Positions 1 through 5,302 of a DNA stretch of 5,302 nt are shown piece by piece (the stretch's first letter is position 1; each line of letters starts with the position of its first letter). The stretch spans positions 1-5,302 of the forward strand of contig CBFGSA010000164.1 in assembly GCA_965651365.1 (NCBI GenBank). Direction: 5' to 3'. The notes beneath the pieces were generated by a model. The model saw only the letters and a list, made by a program, of their open reading frames with translations, did not search any database and had not been told where the DNA came from. Source of the stretch: DASSBG01 sp965651365 (GTDB lineage: Bacteria > Pseudomonadota > Gammaproteobacteria > Xanthomonadales > Rhodanobacteraceae). The position numbers and the translations under genes are program-made.

Positions 1-1
1 T

Positions 2-1072
2 ATCGCCAGCATCTCGGACCTCAAAAAGCATCCGGATCTGCGCCTGGTGTTTTCCAACGAATTCATGCACCGCGATGATGGCTGGCCGGGTCTGAAGCGG
101 GCCTACGATCTGCCGCAACCGGCGCGCGGCATGGACCATGATCTGGCCTATCGCGGGCTGGCCGGCGGTGCGCTGGACGTGACGGATCTGTATTCGACCG
201 ACGCCGAGATTGCCTACTACCACCTGCGCGTGTTGCGTGATGACCGCCAGTATTTTCCGCGCTATGACGCGGTCTATCTGTACCGCCTGGATCTTGCCCG
301 GAGCGCCCCGGGTTTCATTGAGGTGCTGAAGAGTCTGGCCGGGCGCATTGATGCCGGGCAGATGCGCACGATGAACAAGGCGGTCAAGATCGACCGCGAA
401 AGCGAGACACGGGCCGCGGCCGGTTTTCTCGGCATGCAGGCAGCCGCCCCGAACAGCCGCTTTTGGCCGAGGCTGGGCCAGCGTACCCTGGAGCATCTGC
501 GCCTGACCGGCATTTCGCTCCTTCTTGCCATTCTGGTCGCGCTGCCGCTGGGCATCCTTGCCGCCCGTCGCAAGCGTGTGGGGCAGGTGGTGATGACGCT
601 GGTGGGCTTGTTGCAGACCGTGCCGTCGCTGGCCATGTTCGTGTTCATGATTCCACTGTTCGGCATCGGCGCCACTCCGGCGATCGCAGCCCTGTTTTTC
701 TACAGCCTGCTGCCGATTGTGCGCAATACGCACGCGGGGCTGACCGGCATCGACCCGGCCCTGCGCGAGTCGGCCGCGGCGCTGGGTTTGCCGCGACGCA
801 CGCGGCTGTGGCGGATCGAGCTGCCGCTGGCACTCCGAACCATTCTGGCCGGCATCAAGACCGCGGCCGTGATCAATGTCGGCACCGCCACGCTGGGCGC
901 CCTGATCGGTGCCGGTGGCTACGGGCAGCCGATCCTCACCGGCATCCGCCTGGATGACATCGGCCTGATCCTTGAGGGCGCGATCCCGGCGGCAATCCTG
1001 GCGTTGCTGGTGCAGGGCGTGTTCGAGCTGATTGAGCGCCTGCTGACACCGCGTGGATTGCGTCTGGAATAG
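2..1072 (+). CDS. Glycine betaine/osmoprotectant-type ABC transporter, substrate-binding domain fused to permease (5' partial)
   Basis: The reading frame is open from base 2, so the gene starts upstream; 356 residues are visible, and the GTG at 47 is internal. Roughly the first 140 residues are the C-terminal part of a betaine/choline/carnitine (OpuAC/ProX/OsmF-like) binding domain: FSNEFMHRDDGWPGL, DHDLAYRGLAGGALDVTD, LYSTDAEI, then LAGRID...MRTMN. From about base 460 it becomes a permease of the ProW/OpuCB type with about five hydrophobic segments (near bases 500-560, 585-660, 665-725, 830-900, 955-1025). The cytoplasmic EAA loop that docks the ATPase is visible as ESAAALGLPRR...IELPLA (bases 767-832), followed by IGAGGYGQPILTGI. 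The protein should bind substrate in the periplasm and pass it through the inner membrane with a separate ATPase not seen here. The family is clear, but the substrate is not: betaine, choline, carnitine or an ergothioneine-like compound are all possible. The N-terminus and signal peptide lie outside the window. Confidence 0.9.
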   Translation: MASISDLKKHPDLRLVFSNEFMHRDDGWPGLKRAYDLPQPARGMDHDLAYRGLAGGALDVTDLYSTDAEIAYYHLRVLRDDRQYFPRYDAVYLYRLDLARSAPGFIEVLKSLAGRIDAGQMRTMNKAVKIDRESETRAAAGFLGMQAAAPNSRFWPRLGQRTLEHLRLTGISLLLAILVALPLGILAARRKRVGQVVMTLVGLLQTVPSLAMFVFMIPLFGIGATPAIAALFFYSLLPIVRNTHAGLTGIDPALRESAAALGLPRRTRLWRIELPLALRTILAGIKTAAVINVGTATLGALIGAGGYGQPILTGIRLDDIGLILEGAIPAAILALLVQGVFELIERLLTPRGLRLE

Positions 1073-1108
1073 CTGGCATGATCTGCTTGGTTCGGCGTAG
1101 AATAAAAT
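1073..1108 (+). promoter_or_regulatory. Weak candidate promoter for the FAD oxidoreductase
   Basis: The short gap after the transporter gene contains a locally AT-rich patch in otherwise GC-rich DNA. TAGAAT (1098-1103) matches the -10 consensus at 5 of 6 positions, and an overlapping TAAAAT (1103-1108) also matches at 5 of 6. The best -35 for the first is CTGGCA (1073-1078), 4 of 6, with a long 19-base spacer. The match is weak, so the gene may instead be read through from the transporter. Confidence 0.25.
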
Positions 1109-1175
1109 ATTCCGTACCCGAAACATGCAGGCGCAGCGCACGCTGCACCGGTCCCGTCTTCTCCAGGCGCCGCTC

Positions 1176-2432
1176 ATGAAGTCCAAGCATTGCGATGTTC
1201 TGATTCTCGGCGCCGGCGTGATCGGCCTGTCGAGTGCACTGGCGCTGCTCAAGCGAGGCGCCAGTGTGCGTCTGCTCGATCGCGGTACGCCGGGCAGCGG
1301 CAGCTCGCACGGCAACTGCGGCACCATCACGCCCAGCCATGCCGAGCCACTGTTCATGCCTGGCATGGTCGGCAAGGCCCTGCGCTGGATGCTCAAGCGC
1401 GATGCGCCGTTCTATGTCAGCCCCAAGCCCGATCTGGACCGCCTGCGCTGGCTGTTCGGCTTTGCGCGGCGCTGCAACTGGCGCGATTTCGAATACGCGG
1501 CCGAAGCGCGCGCCGCGATCCTGCAGCGCTCGCGCCAGCTGACCGGCTCGCTGGTGGCCGAAGCTGCCATCGACTGTGCCTTTGCCGAGGACGGCACGCT
1601 GTACGTCTACCGGGATGCGGCGGCCCTGAAGGCCGATGCCTGGCATGCCGATCTGCTGGATCGCCTGGGTATCGAGGTGCAGCGTCTGGGCGGTGCAGAA
1701 GTCGAGGCCATGGAACCGGCCCTGCTGCCGGGCGTGGCCGGCGGCGAACTTCACCCAGGCGATGCGCACCTGCGGCCAAACCGTTTTGTCGCGGGCCTGG
1801 AGCGCCTGGTGCGCGAGGCCGGCGGCATCATCGAGATCGAGACCAGCGTGACAGCGTTGCGCAGGAATGACGGGCGCATTGCCGCGGTGCTGAGCGATCG
1901 CGGCGAATTCAGTGCCGAGCATGTCGTGCTGGCGCTCGGGGCCTGGTCACCGCAATTGGCTCGCCAGTTGCGGCTGCGGTTGCCGATGCAGCCCGGCAAG
2001 GGCTATTCGCTGACCACCAGCCGACCGCAGCTTTGCCCGCGGCGACCGCTGACCCTGCACGAGGATTCGGTCTGCGTCACCTTCTGGGACGACGGCTTCC
2101 GGCTGGGCAGCACGATGGAGTTCTCCGGCTACGCCGAGGGCGTCAACCGCTTGCGCCTGGATGCGCTCAAGCGTGGCGCCAGGCGCTATCTGCACCAGCC
2201 CTGGGGCGCGGAACTGAAGGAAGAATGGTGGGGCTGGCGGCCGATGTGTGTCGACGAGCTGCCGCTGATCGGCCCGAGCACGAACTGGTCGAACCTCTAC
2301 TACGCCACTGCCCACGGCATGATGGGCATGAGCATGTCACTGGCGACGGCCGAGCTGGTCGCGGCCGACCTGGCCGGCGGTGCGGCCGAGCTCGATCCCG
2401 CACCTTATCGACCGGCCAGGTTCGGTTTGTAG
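1176..2432 (+). CDS. FAD-dependent oxidoreductase, DadA/DAO family (D-amino-acid dehydrogenase-like)
   Basis: 418 residues. The N-terminus is a dinucleotide-binding fold, DVLILGAGVIGLSSALALL (GxGxxG at residues 12-17) with an acidic residue, D35, at the end of the second strand. Other family features are GELHPGDAHLRPNRF (189-203, the DadA G-x-L-x-P-G-D-x-x-x-x-P block), VVLALGAWSPQLA (250-262), PGKGYSLT (273-280), WGWRPMCVDELPLIGP (352-367, with the conserved Arg355) and LYYATAHGMMGMSMS (374-388). Such enzymes oxidise the C-N bond of D-amino acids, hydroxyproline or N-methylated glycines, often feeding the respiratory chain; the exact substrate cannot be read here. Length fits the family (about 410-430). 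I chose ATG 1176 because CAGG (1164-1167) lies 8 bases upstream and homology starts at once; an in-frame ATG at 1125 would add 17 unrelated residues. The gene beside a betaine-type transporter hints at oxidation of an imported amine. Confidence 0.85.
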   Translation: MKSKHCDVLILGAGVIGLSSALALLKRGASVRLLDRGTPGSGSSHGNCGTITPSHAEPLFMPGMVGKALRWMLKRDAPFYVSPKPDLDRLRWLFGFARRCNWRDFEYAAEARAAILQRSRQLTGSLVAEAAIDCAFAEDGTLYVYRDAAALKADAWHADLLDRLGIEVQRLGGAEVEAMEPALLPGVAGGELHPGDAHLRPNRFVAGLERLVREAGGIIEIETSVTALRRNDGRIAAVLSDRGEFSAEHVVLALGAWSPQLARQLRLRLPMQPGKGYSLTTSRPQLCPRRPLTLHEDSVCVTFWDDGFRLGSTMEFSGYAEGVNRLRLDALKRGARRYLHQPWGAELKEEWWGWRPMCVDELPLIGPSTNWSNLYYATAHGMMGMSMSLATAELVAADLAGGAAELDPAPYRPARFGL

Positions 2433-2488
2433 CGCGGGATTTGCCGGCAACCTGTCGGACTTGACTCGGCTGGCCTGCGAATCCGTCT

Positions 2489-2515
2489 GTGCGGTCCATA
2501 TTTCCGCCACTTTTT
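2489..2515 (+). terminator. Probable intrinsic terminator after the FAD oxidoreductase
   Basis: GTGCGG (2489-2494) pairs with CCGCCAC (2504-2510) as a six-pair stem with one bulged C and a nine-base loop, followed immediately by TTTTT (2511-2515). It lies 56 bases after the oxidoreductase stop codon and before gor. The stem is short and bulged, so strength is uncertain. Confidence 0.45.
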
Positions 2516-2644
2516 GACCCATGGAACCACCGTGGGCCTGCAAAGCGTCGAAAAGCTGTCTTCACACAGCCGAATCCTCGCCTCAACCGGCCAAGTCCGA
2601 CAGGCTGCTAAGCTGACCGGAACTTCCACGGCAATGGGTTCCGG

Positions 2645-3982
2645 ATGGCGGACAACTTTGATCTCATCGTGCTCGGCGGCGGCTCGGGCGGGCTTGCCAC
2701 GGCGTTCCGCGCAGCCCGGCATGGCGCCCGCGTTGTGCTGCTGGAGCCGAATGAACTCGGTGGCACTTGCGTCAATGTGGGCTGCGTGCCGAAAAAGGCC
2801 ATGTGGTATGCCGCTGAAGTAGCCGGCAATCTGCAACTGGCGCATGATTACGGATTCGACACGCGGCCCGGAGCGCTGGACTGGGCGCGATTCGTCGCAT
2901 TGCGCTCGGCCTACATCGCAAGAATCCATGCCAGTTACAAGCGCCGTCTGGACGAAGCCGGCATCACCCTGCTGCGCCAGCGCGGCCACATCCGCGCGCC
3001 CGGTCGGGTGGGTGCGGGTGGGCAGGAGCTGGCGGCCAGCCACATCGCCATCGCAACCGGAGCCCGGCCACGCACCCTCGACCTGCCCGGCTTTGATCTG
3101 GGCATGGTCTCCGACGGATTCTTCGATCTGCGCGAGTGCCCCGGGCGGGTGGCCATCGTGGGTGGTGGCTATATCGGTGTCGAGTTTGCCGGCGTGCTCA
3201 ATGCACTCGGCGCCCGGGTCTCGCTGTTCACCCACCATCACCTGCTGCGCGGCTTCGATGCCGACCTGACCGGGCCGCTTGGCACGATCATGTCCGGCCA
3301 TGGCATCGCCATGCACACGAATTGTGCGGTCGAGGCCGCCTCGCGCGACGGAAAGGACTTGTATCTGTCCTGCGATTCGGGGCGCGAAGGCCCATTCGAC
3401 AAGATCATCTGGGCGGTCGGGCGCGTACCCAACAGCCAGGATCTCGGGCTGGAAACGCTCGGCGTCGAATGCGACCGCAGCGGCCACATCCGGGTCGACA
3501 GTCGCCAGAACACCTCGGTCACTGGTGTTTACGCGCTCGGTGATGTCAGCTCGCGTACCGCGCTGACCCCGGTCGCCATTGCTGCCGGACGCAAGCTCGC
3601 CGACCGGCTGTTTGGCGGTGATACCGACGCCCGGCTCGATTACGACAACATCCCCAGCGTGGTCTTTTCGCATCCGCCGCTGGCCAGCGTCGGCCTGAGC
3701 GAAGCCGAGGCGCGCGAGCGCGACGGTGAGTCCGTGCGTTGCTACACCAGCGAATTCACGCCCATGCAGTTGTCGTTGTCGCAACATCCGTACAAGAGCG
3801 TCATGAAGATGGTGTGCAGCGGGCCGGACGAACGCGTGATCGGCCTGCACATCCTCGGACCCGGCGCCGACGAAATGCTGCAGGGCTTCGCGGTGGCCGT
3901 GAAGATGGGCGCGCGCAAGGCCGACTTCGACGCCACCGTCGCCATCCACCCCACCTCGTCCGAGGAGCTGGTGCTTCTTTGA
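2645..3982 (+). CDS. gor: Glutathione reductase (NADPH) (glutathione-disulfide reductase)
   Basis: 445 residues, close to the ~450 of E. coli Gor. It reduces glutathione disulfide to two glutathiones with NADPH as a cytoplasmic FAD homodimer. Visible parts in order: FAD-binding GGGSGG (11-16); redox-active disulfide in GGTCVNVGCVPKK (Cys42, Cys47), the signature separating it from lipoamide and mercuric reductases; second nucleotide fold IVGGGYIGVEFAGVLNALG (171-189) with gating Tyr176; FAD site TGVYALGDV (293-301); dimer-interface active-site motif HPTSSEE (435-441) with the catalytic His435/Glu440 pair. Odd points: the NADPH site has Gly178 where classical enzymes have Ala, the first 2'-phosphate Arg is replaced in the loop THHHLLRGF (196-204) although Arg202 remains, and the C-terminus ends VLL rather than the usual VT-x-R. 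The start at 2645 leaves only four residues before the first strand; the ribosome site is weak. It lies beyond a probable terminator and is likely its own transcription unit. Confidence 0.95.
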   Translation: MADNFDLIVLGGGSGGLATAFRAARHGARVVLLEPNELGGTCVNVGCVPKKAMWYAAEVAGNLQLAHDYGFDTRPGALDWARFVALRSAYIARIHASYKRRLDEAGITLLRQRGHIRAPGRVGAGGQELAASHIAIATGARPRTLDLPGFDLGMVSDGFFDLRECPGRVAIVGGGYIGVEFAGVLNALGARVSLFTHHHLLRGFDADLTGPLGTIMSGHGIAMHTNCAVEAASRDGKDLYLSCDSGREGPFDKIIWAVGRVPNSQDLGLETLGVECDRSGHIRVDSRQNTSVTGVYALGDVSSRTALTPVAIAAGRKLADRLFGGDTDARLDYDNIPSVVFSHPPLASVGLSEAEARERDGESVRCYTSEFTPMQLSLSQHPYKSVMKMVCSGPDERVIGLHILGPGADEMLQGFAVAVKMGARKADFDATVAIHPTSSEELVLL

Positions 3983-4000
3983 GAGCGGGGTGAGCCGGAC

Positions 4001-4021
4001 CGAACTGCCAGTGGCAGTTCG
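4001..4021. repeat. Perfect 21-base palindrome just downstream of gor
   Basis: CGAACTGCCA (4001-4010) and TGGCAGTTCG (4012-4021) are exact reverse complements around one central G. It starts 19 bases after the gor stop codon. It could be an RNA 3'-end hairpin of the gor transcript, or a dimeric-regulator site, though no flanking gene start is near. There is no T-run, so it is not a canonical intrinsic terminator. Confidence 0.7.
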
Positions 4022-4033
4022 CAGCCGACGAAC

Positions 4034-4054
4034 GCCCGGCCAGGAAGGCCGGGC
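4034..4054. repeat. Second GC-rich hairpin downstream of gor
   Basis: GCCCGGCC (4034-4041) and GGCCGGGC (4047-4054) form a perfect eight-pair stem with a five-base loop, AGGAA. It follows the palindrome at 4001-4021 by 12 bases. Together they could protect the gor mRNA 3' end or aid termination; no T-run follows. Confidence 0.65.
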
Positions 4055-4101
4055 CGGACAATACCCACCATGGATGGTTGCTTGCCATTGGCTTGAGACG
4101 C

Positions 4102-4150
4102 GGGACTCGGAACTCGGAACTCGGAACTCGGGGCTCGGGGCTCGGGGCTC
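4102..4150. repeat. Heptanucleotide tandem array, seven copies
   Basis: Seven uninterrupted 7-base units: one GGGACTC, three GGAACTC, then three GGGGCTC, followed by a partial GG. Variants are grouped by type, as expected from slippage or unequal exchange spreading one variant at a time. Because 7 is not a multiple of 3, each strand reads the same seven-residue peptide in all three frames (for example SEFRVPS on the minus strand), which creates spurious open frames. Copy number may vary among strains. Confidence 0.92.
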
Positions 4151-4192
4151 GGTTGAGCGGTTTGTCTTTTCGGGCAGCTTTCGTCGCAGTGA

Positions 4193-4279
4193 CGTCATCC
4201 CGGACGCAGCGCACTACACCTCGTCATCCGGGACGCAGCGCGCTGTACCTCGTCATCCCGGACGTAGCGAAGCGGAGAT
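4193..4279. repeat. 29-base tandem repeat, three copies
   Basis: Units begin at 4193, 4222 and 4251, each with CGTCATCC, an exact 29-base period. Copies 1 and 2 agree at 25 of 29 positions. Copy 3 matches copy 1 at 18 of its first 19 positions, then diverges into AGCGGAGAT and continues into the right half of a palindromic element. There are no spacers, so this is not a CRISPR array. Copies 1 and 2 look like left halves of the element completed in copy 3. Confidence 0.88.
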
Positions 4280-4357
4280 CCGGGATCCACTTGAACCCGG
4301 AATCGTTTCCTGCAGCCAGGTGGATCCCGGATATCGCTTCGCAATTCTGCGATGATG
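4251..4357. repeat. REP/BIME-like inverted pair of palindromic elements
   Basis: The left element (4251-4290) carries its own stem, ATCCCGGA (4255-4262) with TCCGGGAT (4279-4286). The right element (4320-4357) is a decayed inverted copy: 4320-4342 is the reverse complement of 4267-4290, with an exact block of 13 bases (ATCCGGGATCCAC, 4278-4290) and one of 8 (GCGAAGCG, 4267-4274), differing only in the short stretch between. The last bases GATGATG mirror CGTCATC with one mismatch. The loop between elements is 29 bases. The head-to-head arrangement resembles bacterial interspersed mosaic elements, but the usual GTAG foot of classical REP sequences is not at the stem base, so the family name is tentative. 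Confidence 0.75.
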
Positions 4358-4457
4358 TGCGGATCGCGCTTTGACTCGATGCGCGAGCCGCTGCACCGGG
4401 ACCGTCTGTGCATTGGCTGCGCTGCGCGTCCTGACTCGAGAACGTTGGAATGCAGGT

Positions 4458-5246
4458 ATGAATGACACGTTAACGCTGCACCAAGGCACGGCCCCGTTGC
4501 TGGTCAGCCTGCCACATGACGGCACCCACATTCCCGCAGAGATCGCCGAACGCATGCGGCCGGCGGCGCGGCGCTCGCCCGATACCGACTGGCATGTCGG
4601 CAAGCTGTACGATTTCGCGCGCGAGCTGGGCGCCAGTTTGATCCGGCCGCACTGTTCGCGTTATGTGGTCGACCTGAACCGGCCCAGCGACGGTCACGCG
4701 ATGTATCCGGGCCAGACCGAAACCGGCTTGGTGCCGACGATCATGTTCAATGGCGAACCGATCTATCGTGAGGGCGAAACCGTCGATCAGGCGGAAATCT
4801 CGCAGCGCACCGAGCGCTACTGGCAGCCGTATCACACGACGCTGACGGAAGAGCTGGCCCGGATCAAGGCGGCCCACGGCCGTGCGGTGCTGTGGGAAGG
4901 CCATTCCATTCCCGGCCGTGTGCCAATGCTGTTTGAAGGCCGCTTGCCCGATCTCAACCTGGGTACGGCCGACGGCGCAAGTTGTCGCCCGGAACTGGCT
5001 GCCCGACTGGAACAGGTACTGGGCGATCAGACCGACTACGGTCATGTGCGCGATGCCCGCTTCAAGGGCGGCTACATCACCCGTCACTTCGGTCAGCCGG
5101 AGCAGGGCGTCGATGCGGTGCAGCTGGAAATGGTGCAGGCGATCTACATGGACGAAGACAGCTTCGACTACCTGCCCGAACGCGCCGCCAGAGTGCAGCC
5201 ACTGCTGCGCCAGCTCCTGCAAACCTGCGTCGAAGCCGCCGTGTAG
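4458..5246 (+). CDS. hutG: N-formylglutamate deformylase (N-formylglutamate amidohydrolase)
   Basis: 262 residues, matching the ~260-270 of the HutG/FGase family. It hydrolyses N-formyl-L-glutamate to glutamate and formate, the last step of the five-step histidine degradation route that passes through formimidoylglutamate deiminase (HutF). Family motifs in order: LLVSLPHDGTHIP (14-26), DTDWHV (42-47), SRYVVDLNRPSDG (67-79), LWEGHSI (145-151), DLNLGT (165-170), FKGGYITRHFG (202-212) and VQLEM (221-225). The conserved His and Glu residues in these blocks (H20, E147, H149, H210) are probable metal or catalytic ligands; that assignment is inferred. Start at ATG 4458 is supported by GGA (4447-4449) 8 bases upstream and by homology starting within ten residues. 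An in-frame TTG at 4371 would add 29 unconserved residues. No other hut gene is visible, and no clear promoter was found upstream. Confidence 0.92.
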   Translation: MNDTLTLHQGTAPLLVSLPHDGTHIPAEIAERMRPAARRSPDTDWHVGKLYDFARELGASLIRPHCSRYVVDLNRPSDGHAMYPGQTETGLVPTIMFNGEPIYREGETVDQAEISQRTERYWQPYHTTLTEELARIKAAHGRAVLWEGHSIPGRVPMLFEGRLPDLNLGTADGASCRPELAARLEQVLGDQTDYGHVRDARFKGGYITRHFGQPEQGVDAVQLEMVQAIYMDEDSFDYLPERAARVQPLLRQLLQTCVEAAV

Positions 5247-5248
5247 AA

Positions 5249-5263
5249 GCGCGCCATGCGCGC
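5249..5263. repeat. Short GC hairpin immediately after hutG
   Basis: GCGCGC (5249-5254) and GCGCGC (5258-5263) can form a six-pair stem with a three-base loop, CAT, two bases after the hutG stop codon. There is no T-run, so any role in termination or mRNA 3' protection is a guess. Confidence 0.35.
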
Positions 5264-5275
5264 GAGGCAAGGTCC

Positions 5276-5302
5276 GTGAGCCGAGAGCGGTGAGCCGTAA
5301 GC
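5276..5302. repeat. Start of a second heptamer-like array, cut by the window edge
   Basis: The last 27 bases divide into 7-base steps GTGAGCC, GAGAGCG, GTGAGCC, GTAAGC(...). The first and third are identical, and the second and fourth are diverged. The core GAGCC recalls the reverse complement of the GGGGCTC unit at 4130-4150 (GAGCCCC). With only about four degenerate units in view, the true extent is unknown. Confidence 0.5.

Larger units (their letters stand above)
3983..4457. other. Gene-free, repeat-dense intergenic island between gor and hutG
   Basis: This 475-base stretch has no credible gene. In order it holds two strong GC-rich hairpins (4001-4054), a seven-copy heptanucleotide array (4102-4150), a short T-rich run (4161-4170), three tandem copies of a 29-base unit (4193-4279), and an inverted pair of about 40-base elements (4251-4290 and 4320-4357). 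The final 100 bases before hutG (4358-4457) show no repeat and no convincing promoter. Open frames crossing the region translate to simple periodic peptides and have no family features. Confidence 0.85.

Noticed and set aside
1125..1175. Upstream ATG start for the FAD oxidoreductase
   Set aside because: The 17 added residues are unlike the family N-terminus, and ATG 1176 has its own ribosome-binding site at good spacing.
936..1922. 328-codon minus-strand open frame across the transporter end and the FAD oxidoreductase
   Set aside because: It spans two genuine + strand genes and their gap, and shows no family motif; it is a shadow of codon bias.
2551..2570. Hairpin GCTGT/ACAGC with an A-run that would be a minus-strand terminator
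   Set aside because: The stem has only five pairs and there is no minus-strand gene for it to terminate.
2606..2614. TGCTAAGCT as an extended -10 for gor
   Set aside because: It has the TGn extension but only 3 of 6 matches in the hexamer and no -35 at proper distance, so it is not strong enough to list.
4147..4170. Terminator formed by GCTC-GGTT-GAGC followed by TTTGTCTTTT
   Set aside because: A four-pair stem is too short, the T-run is interrupted and separated by GG, and the stem is partly made of the tandem repeat.
2405..4198. 597-codon open frame on the minus strand, antisense to gor
   Set aside because: It lies fully across gor and the heptamer array, has no recognisable domain, and its ends read periodic or low-complexity peptide. 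Long antisense frames are expected opposite GC-rich genes with G/C at third positions; the + strand protein is unmistakable.
4193..4357. CRISPR array
   Set aside because: The 29-base units abut directly with no unique spacers, and no cas gene is present.
3990..4374. Small open frames across the repeat island (both strands)
   Set aside because: Their products are translations of the 7-base and 29-base repeats, without start signals or conserved domains.
4371..4376. TTGACT as the -35 box of a hutG promoter
   Set aside because: No -10-like hexamer lies 15-19 bases downstream; the expected place is GC-rich. The nearby TTGGCT (4413-4418) also lacks a partner.
4470..5270. 266-codon minus-strand open frame opposite hutG
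   Set aside because: It mirrors hutG, whose product matches a known family along its full length. No motif is seen in the antisense product.

Overview
The window is GC-rich. It holds one 5'-truncated gene and three complete genes, all on the + strand. They are ordinary bacterial metabolism and transport genes: a substrate-binding/permease fusion of the glycine-betaine-type ABC transporter class, a DadA/DAO-family FAD oxidoreductase, a glutathione reductase (gor) and an N-formylglutamate deformylase (hutG). Gene content, strong G/C bias at third codon positions and the style of the intergenic repeats (heptanucleotide arrays and CGTCATCCCGG-type palindromic elements) suggest a gammaproteobacterium near Xanthomonadales/Lysobacterales. 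That placement is inferred from memory of such genomes; there is no rRNA or marker gene here to confirm it.

Layout. Bases 2-1072 encode the end of a periplasmic binding domain joined in frame to a five-helix permease domain. After a ~100-base gap with an AT-rich patch comes the FAD oxidoreductase (1176-2432). It is followed by a plausible intrinsic terminator (2489-2515) and a ~210-base gap. Glutathione reductase occupies 2645-3982. The next 475 bases (3983-4457) have no gene but are packed with repeats: two GC-rich hairpins, seven copies of a 7-base unit, three copies of a 29-base unit, and a large inverted pair. hutG follows (4458-5246). The last bases start another heptamer-like array that runs off the window.

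How the genes fit together. The genes look like separate transcription units. A loose theme is uptake and oxidation of small nitrogen compounds: transporter, amine/amino-acid oxidase-family enzyme, and the last step of one histidine-degradation route. Glutathione reductase is a housekeeping thiol-redox enzyme. No ATPase subunit of the transporter and no other hut gene lies inside the window.

Most worth a second look are the repeat-dense island between gor and hutG, the related GAGAGCG/GTGAGCC motif just after both gor and hutG, the unusual NADPH-binding fingerprint of the glutathione reductase, and the binding-domain-first order of the transporter fusion. I found no new defence, mobile or RNA-guided system.
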